64,000 nt of DNA from Isoptericola sp044389085 (GTDB taxonomy: Bacteria > Actinomycetota > Actinomycetes > Actinomycetales > Cellulomonadaceae): the NCBI RefSeq assembly GCF_044389085.1, contig NZ_JBIRXP010000003.1, positions 1 through 64,000 on the forward strand, written 5' to 3'. A model generated the notes under the pieces. The model ran no database searches. It had not been told where the DNA came from and saw only the letters and a list, made by a program, of their open reading frames with translations. Positions 50,639-59,252 of this stretch are shown piece after piece. The translations under genes were made by a program, and so were the position numbers. Position 1 is the first letter of the stretch. Each line of letters begins with the position of its first letter.

Positions 50639-51883
50639 TCACGCGCGGGCGAGCGTCAGCCCCAGCCCGCGGTGCGCCCGCTCGATCGTGGCCGCGTACG
50701 AGGACAGCATGCGGACGTGGCTGAACCGCGGCCGCGCCGCGACCAGGGCCGCCGTGAGCGCGTCCCGGCGCGCGGCCGCCTCGCGCCACGCCGCGGCGAT
50801 CTCCGCCGGGTCGAAGCTCGTGACGAGGCCGATGCCGTCCACGATCCGCGCGCTGTCGCCCACCGGCGTGGTCACCGGCACCGCGCCGCACATGGCGCCC
50901 TCGATGAGGCACAGCGGGGCGGCCTCGCCGAACGCCGAGGTCAGCGCGACGACGTCCGATGCCGCGAGCACCTGCTCCATGTCGTGGCGCACGCCGAGCA
51001 GGTGGACGCGTCCCAGCAGGTCGGGCCGGTCGCCGAACGCCTCGCGCAGGTCGGCGGCCAGGTCCGGGTTGGCGGCACTCATGCCGGAGCCGCACATCAC
51101 GACGTGCGCGTCGGCGTCCTGCCCGAGGAGCTCGCGTGCCGCCGCCAGGAACAGGCGCGGGTTCTTCATCGCGTCGTAGCGGGCCGCGTACGTCACGGCC
51201 GTCCCGTCGGCGGGCAGCCGGTGCGCCCCACGGACCGCCAGGCGCCGTGCGGGGCGGGCCGGGCGGAACCGGGTGAGGTCGACGCCGTTGGGGATCACCC
51301 GCAGCAGGTGCGCGGGCACCCCGGCGGCCTCGTAGGCGTCCCGGGTGGACTCGGCGCAGCAGACCACGGCGGCGAGGCGGCCGTCGTCCGCGGCCCTGAG
51401 CAGGTGCCCCAGCCCCGACCCCTGGTGCTCCGGGTCGGAGCGGTGCAGGCAGGCGACCACCGGCCGGTCCGGCAGCGCGTCCGCGCGGGCGAGGAGCCGC
51501 AGCGGCTGCTCCTTGAGCGAGAGCACCACGTCGGTGCGCCGCAGCTCGCGGGCCAGCGTCTCGGTCTCGGCGTCGGTGAGGACCTCCGGGTCGTGGGGCA
51601 CCTCCGAGGACCGGCCGAGCGACGTCACGCGGACCCCCGCGGCCGTCAGCTGCCGGTACCGGCGGTCGTCGACCATCCGCTGCAGGGCGGCGTCGCGCCG
51701 CACCTCGTCGTGGATGCTCAGCGCCGCGTGCCGCTGGCGGCCCTGGGCGTGCAGGCCCGCCACGACCGACGAGTGCAGCACGCGGGCGCCGCCGCTGAAG
51801 AAGCCCTCGTAGAGGGACAGCACGCGGACCGTTCCGTGCTCGACGTACCGGTCGATCGTGCGATCGACGTGCAGCTCGGCCAT
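50639..51883 (-). CDS. GT4-type glycosyltransferase
   Basis: GT-B fold glycosyltransferase of 414 residues without membrane helices. The N-terminal domain has VRVLSLYEGFFSGGARVLHSS. The C-terminal donor-binding domain has VIPNGVDLTRFRP, VTYAARYDAMKNPRLFL, HVVMCGSG and the retaining E-x7-E region (FGEAAPLCLIEGAMCGAVPV). The ATG at 51883 follows AGGAGG with an eight-base spacer; a slightly longer GTG start is less likely. The acceptor is unknown. The gene stands alone, convergent with lacI. Confidence 0.85.
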   Translation of the reverse strand: MAELHVDRTIDRYVEHGTVRVLSLYEGFFSGGARVLHSSVVAGLHAQGRQRHAALSIHDEVRRDAALQRMVDDRRYRQLTAAGVRVTSLGRSSEVPHDPEVLTDAETETLARELRRTDVVLSLKEQPLRLLARADALPDRPVVACLHRSDPEHQGSGLGHLLRAADDGRLAAVVCCAESTRDAYEAAGVPAHLLRVIPNGVDLTRFRPARPARRLAVRGAHRLPADGTAVTYAARYDAMKNPRLFLAAARELLGQDADAHVVMCGSGMSAANPDLAADLREAFGDRPDLLGRVHLLGVRHDMEQVLAASDVVALTSAFGEAAPLCLIEGAMCGAVPVTTPVGDSARIVDGIGLVTSFDPAEIAAAWREAAARRDALTAALVAARPRFSHVRMLSSYAATIERAHRGLGLTLARA

Positions 51884-51998
51884 GGGGACCACCTCCTGCC
51901 CCCAGCGTGAGCGGCGATGGTGTGGGGCCGATGACCGGCGTGTGACATTCTCATGACGCGTCGTGGGCCGGCGATGGGCAGGTTTTGGGCATCCGGCG

Positions 51999-52373
51999 TC
52001 AGTCCAGGCAGAACTCGTTGCCCTCGACGTCCTGCATCGTGATGCAGGACTCCTCCTCGCCGTCGGCGTACTGGGTGTACAGGTGCACGGCGCCCAGCGG
52101 CTCGAGCCGCGCCTGCTCGGCCCGCAGCGCGGCCAGGCGCTCGTCGCCCACCAGCCCCGTGCCCACGCGGACGTCGAGGTGCACCCGGTTCTTCACGACC
52201 TTGCCCTCGGGCACCTGCTGGAAGTACAGCCGCGGGCCCTCGCCAGTGGGGTCCTGCGCGACGCAGTCCACCCCGTCGGGCATGACGTACCCGAGCACCT
52301 CGCACCAGAACCGGGCGACCCGCTCCGGGTCCGCGCAGTCGAACGTCACCTGGACCTTGCGCACCGTGGCCAT
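51999..52373 (-). CDS. VOC-superfamily (glyoxalase-like) protein
   Basis: Small protein of 124 residues with one vicinal-oxygen-chelate domain: VQVTFDCADPERVARFWCEVLGY at the start, RLYFQQVPEGKVVKNRVHLDV in the middle and CITMQDVEGNEFCLD at the end. VHLDV and the final Glu supply typical metal-site positions. It matches the glyoxalase-like subgroup common in actinobacteria, for which no general substrate is known. The stop lies 115 bases from the GT4 start. Confidence 0.82.
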   Translation of the reverse strand: MATVRKVQVTFDCADPERVARFWCEVLGYVMPDGVDCVAQDPTGEGPRLYFQQVPEGKVVKNRVHLDVRVGTGLVGDERLAALRAEQARLEPLGAVHLYTQYADGEEESCITMQDVEGNEFCLD

Positions 52374-52419
52374 GCGCCCACCGTAGGTGCTGGCGCGGGG
52401 GCGCCGAAGGGAAAAACGG

Positions 52420-53085
52420 TCAGGGCGCGAGGAGCGCGCGGATGTCCCGCTCCGCCTGGGCGGGCGTGGCGGGCCGGCAGCCGAGGTCCGTCCACCGGCG
52501 CACCAGGGCGGGCTCGGCGCGCAGCAGCCCCCAGCCCCGGCGCACCAGCGTGGGCAACGGCTTGCGCGACTCGGCGACGTCGCGCAGGAACCGGAACCAG
52601 AAGTTCACGACGCGCGGCTGGCTGAGGCAGATCGCGTCGGCGAGGAACCCTTCGCCCCGGCACGCCGACACGAGCTCCGCGGCGAAGATCCCCTCGGCGA
52701 CCACGACGGGCGCGTCGCCCGCCTCGAGCACCGCGCCGCCCGTGCGGCGCGACGTGGGGATGTCGTACACCGGGACCTCCGCGCGGCCGGTGCGGACCAC
52801 GGTGCGCAGGGCGTCCAGGGCGGCGGCGGAGTCCCAGGAGCGGGGGTCGTCCCAGTCGACGATGCCGTACCGCATCGGCATCCCCGGGAAGTCGACGTCG
52901 TGGTAGAAGTCGTCGAGGTTCATCACCGGCAGGCCCAGCCGCCGCGTGAGCGCCGTCTTGCCCGACCCCGACGGCCCCGTGAGGAGCACGATCCGCCGCG
53001 CGGGGCGGCGGGCACCGGGCGGCACCTCGAAGAGGGCGTCGGACTCGTTCGCCGGGTCGTCGGTCGGCGGCGCGCTGTCGGTCAC
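52420..53085 (-). CDS. Uridine-kinase-like P-loop protein
   Basis: Cytoplasmic P-loop kinase-like protein of about 221 residues. Walker A is GPSGSGKTALTRRLG (about 36-43), followed by the uridine-kinase-type NLDDFYHDVDFPGMP and DWDDPRSWD. APVVVAEGIFAAELV matches Walker B with the catalytic acidic residue, and the C-terminal half is Arg-rich (FRFLRDVAESRKPLPTLVRRGW). The start is uncertain: GTG at 53085 and GTG at 53091 are both in frame. A longer frame to 53373 runs into the divergent kinase gene. Confidence 0.8.
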   Translation of the reverse strand: MTDSAPPTDDPANESDALFEVPPGARRPARRIVLLTGPSGSGKTALTRRLGLPVMNLDDFYHDVDFPGMPMRYGIVDWDDPRSWDSAAALDALRTVVRTGRAEVPVYDIPTSRRTGGAVLEAGDAPVVVAEGIFAAELVSACRGEGFLADAICLSQPRVVNFWFRFLRDVAESRKPLPTLVRRGWGLLRAEPALVRRWTDLGCRPATPAQAERDIRALLAP

Positions 53086-53176
53086 GGGCACCCATTCTCG
53101 GCGGGCGCGGTCGCACTTGTCGAAACCTGGGCCCGACCGGCGGGCGCGCCGCCCCGCCCCCGGGTACGTTGCGGAC

Positions 53177-54373
53177 GTGCAGGACCGCGCGCCCCGGCCG
53201 GCCGCCGGCGTCGCGCTCGACGCGACGGTCGCCGTCGTCGTGCTCACCCTCCCGGTCACGCTGTGGGCCACGGGGGCGATGCCGTTCGTGCCGTGGGGCG
53301 CCGCTGCCACCGTGACCTCCTGCGCGGTGCTGTTCTGGCGCCGCACCCACCCGACCGTCGTCCTCGCCGTCACCGCGGTGCTCGGAGCCGCGGAGACCGT
53401 GGCCGCGGCGCCCGGCGGGACGCTGCTGTTGCCGCTGGCGATCGCCGTCTACACCGTCGTCTCCCTCGGCGAGCGCCGGCTCGGGCTCCTGGCCGCGGCG
53501 GGTTCCGCCGTCGTGCTCGACGGCGTGCTCCTGCTGCGAGGTGCGAGCGCCGGCTCGGGCGTGGTCGCGGCTGTGCCGCTCCTGCTGGCGCTCGCGGCGG
53601 TGGTCGGGCTCGTCGTCGCGGCCCGGCGGGCGGAGCTGACGACGGCGCGGGACCGGGCCGCGCGCGCGGAGGCGGCGCGCGAGGCCGAGGCGAGCCGCGC
53701 CGTCGCGGAGGAGCGGCTGCGGATCGCGCGCGAGCTGCACGACGTGCTGGCACACCAGGTCGCCGTCGTGGGCGTGCAGTCCGGGGTCGCCGAGACCCTG
53801 CTGGTCGACGACCCCGACGCCGCGCGGGAGGCGCTCGTGCACGTGCGCACGGCCTCCGCCGACGCGCTGCGGGAGCTCGCGACCCTGCTCGACCTGCTGC
53901 GTCGCGGCGACGAGGACGCCCCCGAGCGCGCCGCGCCGGCGCCGTCGCTCACCCGTCTGGACGAGCTGCTCGACGCCGTGCGCGCCACCGGGCTGCGGGT
54001 GGAGGTGCGGGTCGACGGCGACGCCCGGTCGCTCGTCCCCGTCGTCGACCTCGCTGCCTACCGAGTCGTGCAGGAGGCGCTCACCAACGCGCACAAGCAT
54101 GGGGCCGGCACGGCACGGCTGGTCCTCGCCTGGACGCCGGCCGGACTCGGCCTCGAGGTGGTCAACCCGGTGTCCCGCGAGGCGGGCGACGTCACGCCGG
54201 CGCCGTCCACGGGCCACGGCCTGCTCGGCATGCGCGAGCGCGTCGCGGCGGTGGGCGGAGTGCTCGACGCCGGCCCCCGCCGCGGCGAGTTCGTCGTGCG
54301 CGCGGAGCTGCCGGCCCCCGTCCCGGCCTCCCCCACGACCCCCGCCCCGACCCCTGAGGAGGGACCGGCATGA
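53177..54373 (+). CDS. Two-component sensor histidine kinase, NarL/DesK type
   Basis: Membrane sensor of 398 residues. Four to five hydrophobic helices (about 12-155) form a short-loop sensor domain with no extracellular domain. A coiled-coil segment (AARAEAAREAEASRAVAEERL) leads to the HisKA_3 motif RIARELHDVLAHQ, with phospho-acceptor His188. The ATPase domain has EALTNAHKHG and GHGLLGMRERVAAVGG. The GTG start lies 91 bases from the divergent uridine-kinase-like gene. The stop overlaps the regulator's ATG, so the pair is coupled. Confidence 0.92.
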   Translation: MQDRAPRPAAGVALDATVAVVVLTLPVTLWATGAMPFVPWGAAATVTSCAVLFWRRTHPTVVLAVTAVLGAAETVAAAPGGTLLLPLAIAVYTVVSLGERRLGLLAAAGSAVVLDGVLLLRGASAGSGVVAAVPLLLALAAVVGLVVAARRAELTTARDRAARAEAAREAEASRAVAEERLRIARELHDVLAHQVAVVGVQSGVAETLLVDDPDAAREALVHVRTASADALRELATLLDLLRRGDEDAPERAAPAPSLTRLDELLDAVRATGLRVEVRVDGDARSLVPVVDLAAYRVVQEALTNAHKHGAGTARLVLAWTPAGLGLEVVNPVSREAGDVTPAPSTGHGLLGMRERVAAVGGVLDAGPRRGEFVVRAELPAPVPASPTTPAPTPEEGPA

Positions 54374-55035
54374 CCGTCCGCGTGCTCGTCGTCGACGACC
54401 AGGAGCTCATCCGCGGTGGCTTCGTCGCCCTCCTGCGGCACGCCGACGGCGTCGAGGTGGTGGGCGAGGCGGGCGACGGCGACGAGGGGGTGCGCCTGGC
54501 GCGCGAGCTGCGCCCCGACGTCGTCCTCATGGACCTGCGCATGCCGGGCACCGACGGCCTCACGGCCACAGCGCGCATCGCGGACGACCCGGACCTCGCG
54601 GCCGTGCGCGTCGTGGTCCTCACGACGTTCGAGGGTGACGCCGAGGTGCTCGGGGCGCTGCGCGCCGGCGCCAGCGGCTTCCTCGGCAAGGGCGTGGCGC
54701 CCGCCGACCTGGTCGCCGCCGTGCGGACGGTCGCGGCCGGCGAGGCGCTGCTGTCGCCCGCCGCGACGCGGGCCGTCGTCGCGCACCTGGGCGGCGGCCC
54801 GCACGCCGCGCGCGGCATCGACCCGGGGCTCGTCGCGCACCTCACCGACCGGGAGCGCGAGGTCGTGGCCCTCGTGGGCCAGGGGCTGTCGAACGACGAG
54901 ATCGCCGCGGAGCTCGTGGTGTCGCCGTTCACGGCGAAGACGCACGTCAGCCGGGCGCTGGCGAAGACCGGTGCCCGGGACCGCGCCCAGCTCGTCGTCA
55001 TCGCCTACCGGTCGGGGCTGGTCGAGCCGCGCTGA
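54370..55035 (+). CDS. Two-component response regulator, NarL family
   Basis: Regulator of 221 residues. The receiver domain has the acidic pocket VVDDQE, phospho-acceptor Asp55 in VVLMDLRMPGTDG and the switch residues VVLTTFEGD and GKGVAP. The C-terminal LuxR-type helix-turn-helix is LTDREREVVALVGQGLSNDEIAAELVVSPFTAKTHVSRALAKTG. It works with the kinase encoded just before. The downstream CPBP gene is a plausible target because two palindromes lie between them. Confidence 0.94.
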   Translation: MTVRVLVVDDQELIRGGFVALLRHADGVEVVGEAGDGDEGVRLARELRPDVVLMDLRMPGTDGLTATARIADDPDLAAVRVVVLTTFEGDAEVLGALRAGASGFLGKGVAPADLVAAVRTVAAGEALLSPAATRAVVAHLGGGPHAARGIDPGLVAHLTDREREVVALVGQGLSNDEIAAELVVSPFTAKTHVSRALAKTGARDRAQLVVIAYRSGLVEPR

Positions 55036-55051
55036 GCCGCGTCGTCGTCGG

Positions 55052-55073
55052 GCGTACTCCCTGCGGAGTACGC
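55052..55073 (+). terminator. Hairpin after the response regulator gene
   Basis: GCGTACTCC (55052-55060) and GGAGTACGC (55065-55073) form a perfect nine-base stem with loop CTGC, 17 bases after the stop. Confidence 0.65.
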
Positions 55074-55130
55074 GCAGGTCCACCCTCCGGCACGACGACC
55101 GCGGGGGTGCACGGCGCGCACCCTGGGGTC

Positions 55131-55151
55131 ATCGATGCAGCAGGCATCGAT
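55131..55151 (+). promoter_or_regulatory. Inverted repeat upstream of the CPBP gene
   Basis: ATCGATGC and GCATCGAT are separated by five bases. The element sits 47-67 bases before the chosen start at 55198 and is a candidate binding site for the adjacent response regulator. Confidence 0.4.
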
Positions 55152-55197
55152 CGAGGAGCGGGACCTCACCGAGCAACCCGCACGCCAGGAGCGCACG

Positions 55198-55962
55198 ATG
55201 ACCACCATGACCAGCAGGAGCGCCACCACCCACGAGGTGCCCACGAGGGGCCCGGCCCCGGACTTCCCCCTCTACGCCGGGGACCCCGTGCGGCTGTCCG
55301 GCCGCCGGTGGGCGGTGCTGATGGCGTCCGTCGTCGTGGCCGCCGCGTGCGACCTGCTCGTCGCCGTCCCCGGGCCCGCCTGGCTGGCGCTCGCGCTGCG
55401 CGGCACCCTGTTCGCCGGCATCCCGCTGCTGACGCTGCACCTGGTCGCGCCGGGCACGGTCGGCCGGCTCTTCCAGCGGCTGCGGCCGCGGGCCGGGCTG
55501 CTCGCCGTCGGGATCGCCGTCGCGAACGTCCTGGCGTCGGTCCTCGTGGGGGCGCTCGTCTCGGTCCTGGTCGGGACCCGGCCCAACCCCCTGGGCGGCA
55601 CGATCGCCGCCCAGGGCGGCCTCGACAAGGTGCTCACGTTCCTCGCGATGATCCCGCAGCTCGTCGGCGAGGAGGTCTTCACGGTCCTGCCGCTGCTCGC
55701 GGTCCTCACGCTCGGCATGTCGGTGCTGCGCCTGTCGCGCCGCTCGAGCCTGGTGCTCGCCGTGGTCGTCTCGGCACTCCTGTTCGCGGCGCTGCACCTG
55801 CCCACCTACGGCTGGAACGTGCTGCAGTGCGTGCTGGTCATCGGCACCGCGCGGGTGATCCTCCTGATCCCCTACCTGGTCACCAAGAACCTCACCGCCT
55901 CCGCCACCGCGCACGTGCTCAACGACTGGGCGCTGTTCGGCTCGGCCGCGATCCTCGGCTGA
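55198..55962 (+). CDS. CPBP-family intramembrane metalloprotease homologue
   Basis: Membrane protein of 254 residues with about seven helices. The CPBP/Abi signature is present: LVGEEVFTVLPLL supplies the Glu-Glu pair, FAALHLPTYGW the first His and HVLNDWALFG the second His/Asn. Members resemble type II CAAX prenyl proteases; in bacteria they are linked to bacteriocin immunity and membrane-protein processing. The ATG at 55198 follows AGGAG at 55187-55191. An ATG at 55135 lies inside the inverted repeat and is less likely. Confidence 0.85.
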   Translation: MTTMTSRSATTHEVPTRGPAPDFPLYAGDPVRLSGRRWAVLMASVVVAAACDLLVAVPGPAWLALALRGTLFAGIPLLTLHLVAPGTVGRLFQRLRPRAGLLAVGIAVANVLASVLVGALVSVLVGTRPNPLGGTIAAQGGLDKVLTFLAMIPQLVGEEVFTVLPLLAVLTLGMSVLRLSRRSSLVLAVVVSALLFAALHLPTYGWNVLQCVLVIGTARVILLIPYLVTKNLTASATAHVLNDWALFGSAAILG

Positions 55963-55986
55963 GCCGCGGGGGCCGGCCCGGCGGGG

Positions 55987-56712
55987 TCAGCCCACCAGGA
56001 GGACGTGCAGGGTCCGCGGGCCGTGCACACCCTCCACGCGGTCGAGCTCGATGTCCGACGTCGCGGAGGGGCCCGAGATCCACGTCTGGGGACGGTCCGG
56101 GTGCTCGCCGAGCAGGCGCACCGCCTCCGGCACGGTCTGCACGGCCTGGTCGGCCCGCACCACGCACAGGTGCACGTCGGGCACCAGCGAGATCGCGCGC
56201 CGGCCCTGGTCGGGCTCGCCGTCGAGCACGATCGTGCCCGTCTCGGAGATCGCGACCCGCGCCGCGGTGACGACCGCGGCCACGGAGTCGAGGTCCGTCG
56301 CGGCCAGCGGCCGCTCGCGCGAGTCGCGCACGACCTCGACGTCGTCGGGCAGCGCCGCCAGCCACGCGTCGTCCAGCCCGTCGGGCACCACCACCCGCAG
56401 CGACCTGTCAGGGTGAGCGCCCTGCATACCGTGCGCTGGTCCTGACAGGTCGGCGACGAGGGCGGCGACGGTGGCGGGGAGATCGGCGGCGGAGACCTGG
56501 TGCACGTGCGCCTTGTAGTCCACCAGCCGGTCGACGAGCTGCTCCAGGACCTCGGGGGACCCGGCGGCGTGCTCGCCGGCGGCGCGGTACGCGCGCGGCA
56601 CCGGCTCGGGGTGCGGCGCGGTGCCGACCTTGCCCGACGGCGTCGTGCCGGAGCCGGTCTGCCCCAGCGCCGCACGGACGCGCGCCAGGACCTCGGTGCG
56701 GGCCTCGCTCAT
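55987..56712 (-). CDS. lutC: LutC-type lactate utilisation protein
   Basis: Third component of the LutABC L-lactate oxidising complex (LUD domain), 241 residues. RAISLVPDVHLCVVRADQAVQTVPEAV and TWISGPSATSDIELDRVEGVHGPRTLHVLLVG are conserved C-terminal LUD blocks. The start overlaps the lutB stop (ATGA). About residues 88-103 (GPAHGMQGAHPD region) are encoded by a copy of the TGTCAGG palindromic element found in the rhaM-rhaI gap. It appears as an in-frame insertion in a surface loop before RVVVPDGLDDAW, so the protein may still be functional. Confidence 0.9.
   Translation of the reverse strand: MSEARTEVLARVRAALGQTGSGTTPSGKVGTAPHPEPVPRAYRAAGEHAAGSPEVLEQLVDRLVDYKAHVHQVSAADLPATVAALVADLSGPAHGMQGAHPDRSLRVVVPDGLDDAWLAALPDDVEVVRDSRERPLAATDLDSVAAVVTAARVAISETGTIVLDGEPDQGRRAISLVPDVHLCVVRADQAVQTVPEAVRLLGEHPDRPQTWISGPSATSDIELDRVEGVHGPRTLHVLLVG
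56404..56449 (+). repeat. TGTCAGG/CCTGAC palindromic element, copy 3, inside lutC
   Basis: CCTGTCAGG at 56404-56412 and CCTGACAGG at 56441-56449 flank a spacer with GCATACCGTGCGC, the same core as copies 1 and 2. It lies wholly within the lutC reading frame and leaves it open. Confidence 0.85.
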
Positions 56713-58274
56713 CGGGCGTCCTCCTCGTGCTGCTGGGTGGTCTCGTGCTCGGCCTGCCACCACTGCCGGAACGTCTGGCGGGGCGGCGCGGGCAGGTCGC
56801 GCGCCCTCGTCCACGCCGACGCGGGCGGCGGCGCCACCGAGACGGCGTGGTCCCGCCCGCCGAGCCCGCTGCCCAGCGTGGCGGCGCGGCCGGCGAGGGC
56901 GAACCGGTCGCCGTCGGCCATGACCCAGGACGCGGCCTTCATGGCCGTCTTCCACGGGTCGACGCCGCGCGACGAGCGGTCGGCGTCGACCTCGCGGGCG
57001 CGCAGGTCGACGAGGATCGACGGGATGTCGATCTTCACGGGGCACACCTCGTAGCAGGCGCCGCACAGCGTCGACGCGTAGGGCAGCGAGGCGTTCGGGT
57101 CGTGGTGCCCGGAGACGCCGCCCGTCGACGCGGTGAGCTGGGGCGTGAGGATGGCGCCGATCGGGCCGGGGTACACCGAGCCGTAGGCGTGGCCGCCGAC
57201 CCGCTCGTAGACGGGGCAGACGTTGAGGCACGCGGAGCAGCGGATGCAGTGCAGGGCGGAGCGACCGACCTCGTCGGCGAGCACGTCGGTGCGGCCGTTG
57301 TCCAGCAGCACCAGGTGGAACTCCTGCGGCCCGTCGCCCGGCGTCACGCCGGTCCACAGGGAGGTGTAGGGATTCATCCGCTCGCCGGTGGAGGAGCGGG
57401 GGAGCAGCTGCAGGAACACCTCGAGGTCGTCGAAGGTGGGCACGAGCTTCTCGATGCCCATCACGGTCACGAGCGTCTCGGGCAGCGTGAGGCACATGCG
57501 GCCGTTGCCCTCGGACTCGACGACGGCGAGGGTGCCCGTGTCCGCGACGGCGAAGTTCGCGCCGCTCACCGCCACCTTGGCCGACAGGAACTTGCGGCGC
57601 AGGTGCGCGCGGGCCGCCATCGCGAGCTCCCGCGGCACGTCGGAGAGGTCCGGCGGGGCGTCGCCCATGCGGGCGAGGAAGATGTCGCGGATCTCCGACC
57701 GGTTGCGGTGGATCGCCGGGACCAGGATGTGCGACGGCATGTCGTCGGCGAGCTGCACGATGAGCTCGGCCAGGTCGGTCTCGATCGCGGCGATGCCCTC
57801 GTCGGCCAGCGCCTCGTTGAGCCCGATCTCCTGCGTGGCCATCGACTTGACCTTGACCACCTCGTCGGCGCCCTTGGCCTTCGCGATGTCGGCGACGATC
57901 CGGTTCGCCTCCGCCGCGTCGCGCGCCCAGTGCACGACGCCGCCGCGCGCGACGACGTTCTCCTCCAGACGCTGGAGCAGGTCGGGCAGCTGCGCCATGA
58001 CCTGCTGCTTGACGGCGGACCCGGCGTCGCGCAGCGCCTCCCAGTCGGGCACCTCGCCGACGACGGCGGCCCGCTTGGTGCGGATCACCTGCGTCGCGTG
58101 GCCGAGGTTGCGGCGCAGCTGGTCGTTCTTCAGGGTCTGCTTCGCGGCCGCGGGGAAGTCGTCGCCCCAGCGCAGCGGCTCCTGCGGGTGGGGGACCGGG
58201 CCGAACGGTTCGTCGGCACCGGCGTCGTCGGGGCGGCGCAGCGTGCGCGGCAGGCCGAGGAAGGTGCGGCTCAT
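56709..58274 (-). CDS. lutB: LutB-type iron-sulfur lactate utilisation protein
   Basis: Iron-sulfur subunit of the LutABC complex, 521 residues. The LUD-like N-terminal part has VVKVKSMATQEIGLNEAL and AVSGANFAVADTGTLAVVESEGNGR. Two [4Fe-4S] ferredoxin-type motifs follow: CIRCSACLNVCP (about residue 325) and CGACYEVCP (about 375). The C-terminal tail after the clusters is variable. The start and stop both overlap neighbours (ATGA). Together with lutA and lutC it oxidises lactate to pyruvate in the cytoplasm; rhamnose breakdown in this strain should yield lactate. Confidence 0.94.
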   Translation of the reverse strand: MSRTFLGLPRTLRRPDDAGADEPFGPVPHPQEPLRWGDDFPAAAKQTLKNDQLRRNLGHATQVIRTKRAAVVGEVPDWEALRDAGSAVKQQVMAQLPDLLQRLEENVVARGGVVHWARDAAEANRIVADIAKAKGADEVVKVKSMATQEIGLNEALADEGIAAIETDLAELIVQLADDMPSHILVPAIHRNRSEIRDIFLARMGDAPPDLSDVPRELAMAARAHLRRKFLSAKVAVSGANFAVADTGTLAVVESEGNGRMCLTLPETLVTVMGIEKLVPTFDDLEVFLQLLPRSSTGERMNPYTSLWTGVTPGDGPQEFHLVLLDNGRTDVLADEVGRSALHCIRCSACLNVCPVYERVGGHAYGSVYPGPIGAILTPQLTASTGGVSGHHDPNASLPYASTLCGACYEVCPVKIDIPSILVDLRAREVDADRSSRGVDPWKTAMKAASWVMADGDRFALAGRAATLGSGLGGRDHAVSVAPPPASAWTRARDLPAPPRQTFRQWWQAEHETTQQHEEDAR

Positions 58275-59092
58275 CGGGCGGCCTCCGTCCGTGCCGGGCG
58301 CTCGCGTTCCGGGCGGGTGAACGTCGTCTCGGGCAGGGGAGTGGGTTCCTCCCGCGTCGAGGCGAGCACCTCCGCCAGGTGCAGGGCGCGGGTCCCGGCC
58401 CCCTGCCGGGAGAGCCCGCCGCCGATGTGCATGAGGCACGACATGTCACCCGCGGTGAGCACCTCGGCCCCGGTGCCGCGCACGTTGGCCGTCTTGTCCT
58501 CCAGCATCGCGGCGGACGTGTCCGCGTTCTTCAGCGCGAACGTCCCGCCGAAGCCGCAGCAGGAGTCCGCCGCCGGCAGCTCGACGAGGTCGATCCCCTC
58601 GACGGCCCGCAGCAGGCGGAGCGGCTTGTCGCCCACGTGCAGCATCCGCAGCGAGTGGCAGGTGGGGTGGTAGGTGACCCGGTGCGGGAACCAGGCGCCG
58701 ACGTCGTCGAGGCCGAGCACGTCGACCAGCAGCTCGGACAGCTCGTACGTCTTGGCGGACACCGCCTCGGCGGTCGCGGCCAGGTCGTCCAGGCCGGCGC
58801 GGCGGCAGACCATCGCCTGCTGGTGGCGCACCGACCCGGTGCACGACCCGGACGGCATGACGACGGCGTCCCACTCGCCGTCCGCCACGGGCGCGAACGT
58901 CTCCACGTGGTTGCGGATCACGGGGACCGCCTCGCGGAGGTACCCGGTGTTGACGTGCATCTGCCCGCAGCACGCCTGGTCGGCGGGGAAGACGACCTCG
59001 TGGCCGAGACGTTCCAGCAGCCGTACCGTCGCGCGCGGCGCCCCCGGGAACAGGGTGTCGGCGAGACAGGTGGCGGCGAGGGCGATGCGCAT
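58271..59092 (-). CDS. lutA: LutA-type (Fe-S)-binding lactate utilisation protein
   Basis: First gene of the lut operon; 273 residues with two CCG domains. The Cys-rich motifs are ACCGQMHVNTG (about 41), and YHPTCHSLRM followed by ADSCCGFGGTF. The N-terminus MRIALAATCLADTLFP is typical of LutA/GlpC-like proteins. The promoter lies in the gap to the divergent gntR gene, where a TACAGT box (minus strand, 59205-59200) and the GntR operator overlap. Translation is coupled to lutB. Confidence 0.94.
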   Translation of the reverse strand: MRIALAATCLADTLFPGAPRATVRLLERLGHEVVFPADQACCGQMHVNTGYLREAVPVIRNHVETFAPVADGEWDAVVMPSGSCTGSVRHQQAMVCRRAGLDDLAATAEAVSAKTYELSELLVDVLGLDDVGAWFPHRVTYHPTCHSLRMLHVGDKPLRLLRAVEGIDLVELPAADSCCGFGGTFALKNADTSAAMLEDKTANVRGTGAEVLTAGDMSCLMHIGGGLSRQGAGTRALHLAEVLASTREEPTPLPETTFTRPERERPARTEAAR

Positions 59093-59211
59093 ACGACTCC
59101 TCGGTACTTCTTCGATGCCGCTGCGGCGCGGCGTCGGTCGGTCGGTCCAGCATGACCCGGGCGGGTCGGGGTCGCCACGGAGGCGGCGGCCGAGCGGCCA
59201 CTGTAGCGGAT

Positions 59212-59224
59212 GTGGTCAGACCAC
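59212..59224. promoter_or_regulatory. GntR/FCD operator between lutA and its regulator
   Basis: GTGGTC-A-GACCAC is a perfect palindrome containing the TGGTnnnACCA core recognised by LldR/PdhR/GlcC-type FCD regulators. It overlaps the -35 areas of both divergent promoters. The gntR mRNA is probably leaderless, with TACGCT at 59241-59246 and GTG at 59253. Confidence 0.7.
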
Positions 59225-59252
59225 TGTGCGTCCGGATGGTTACGCTGAGCCC

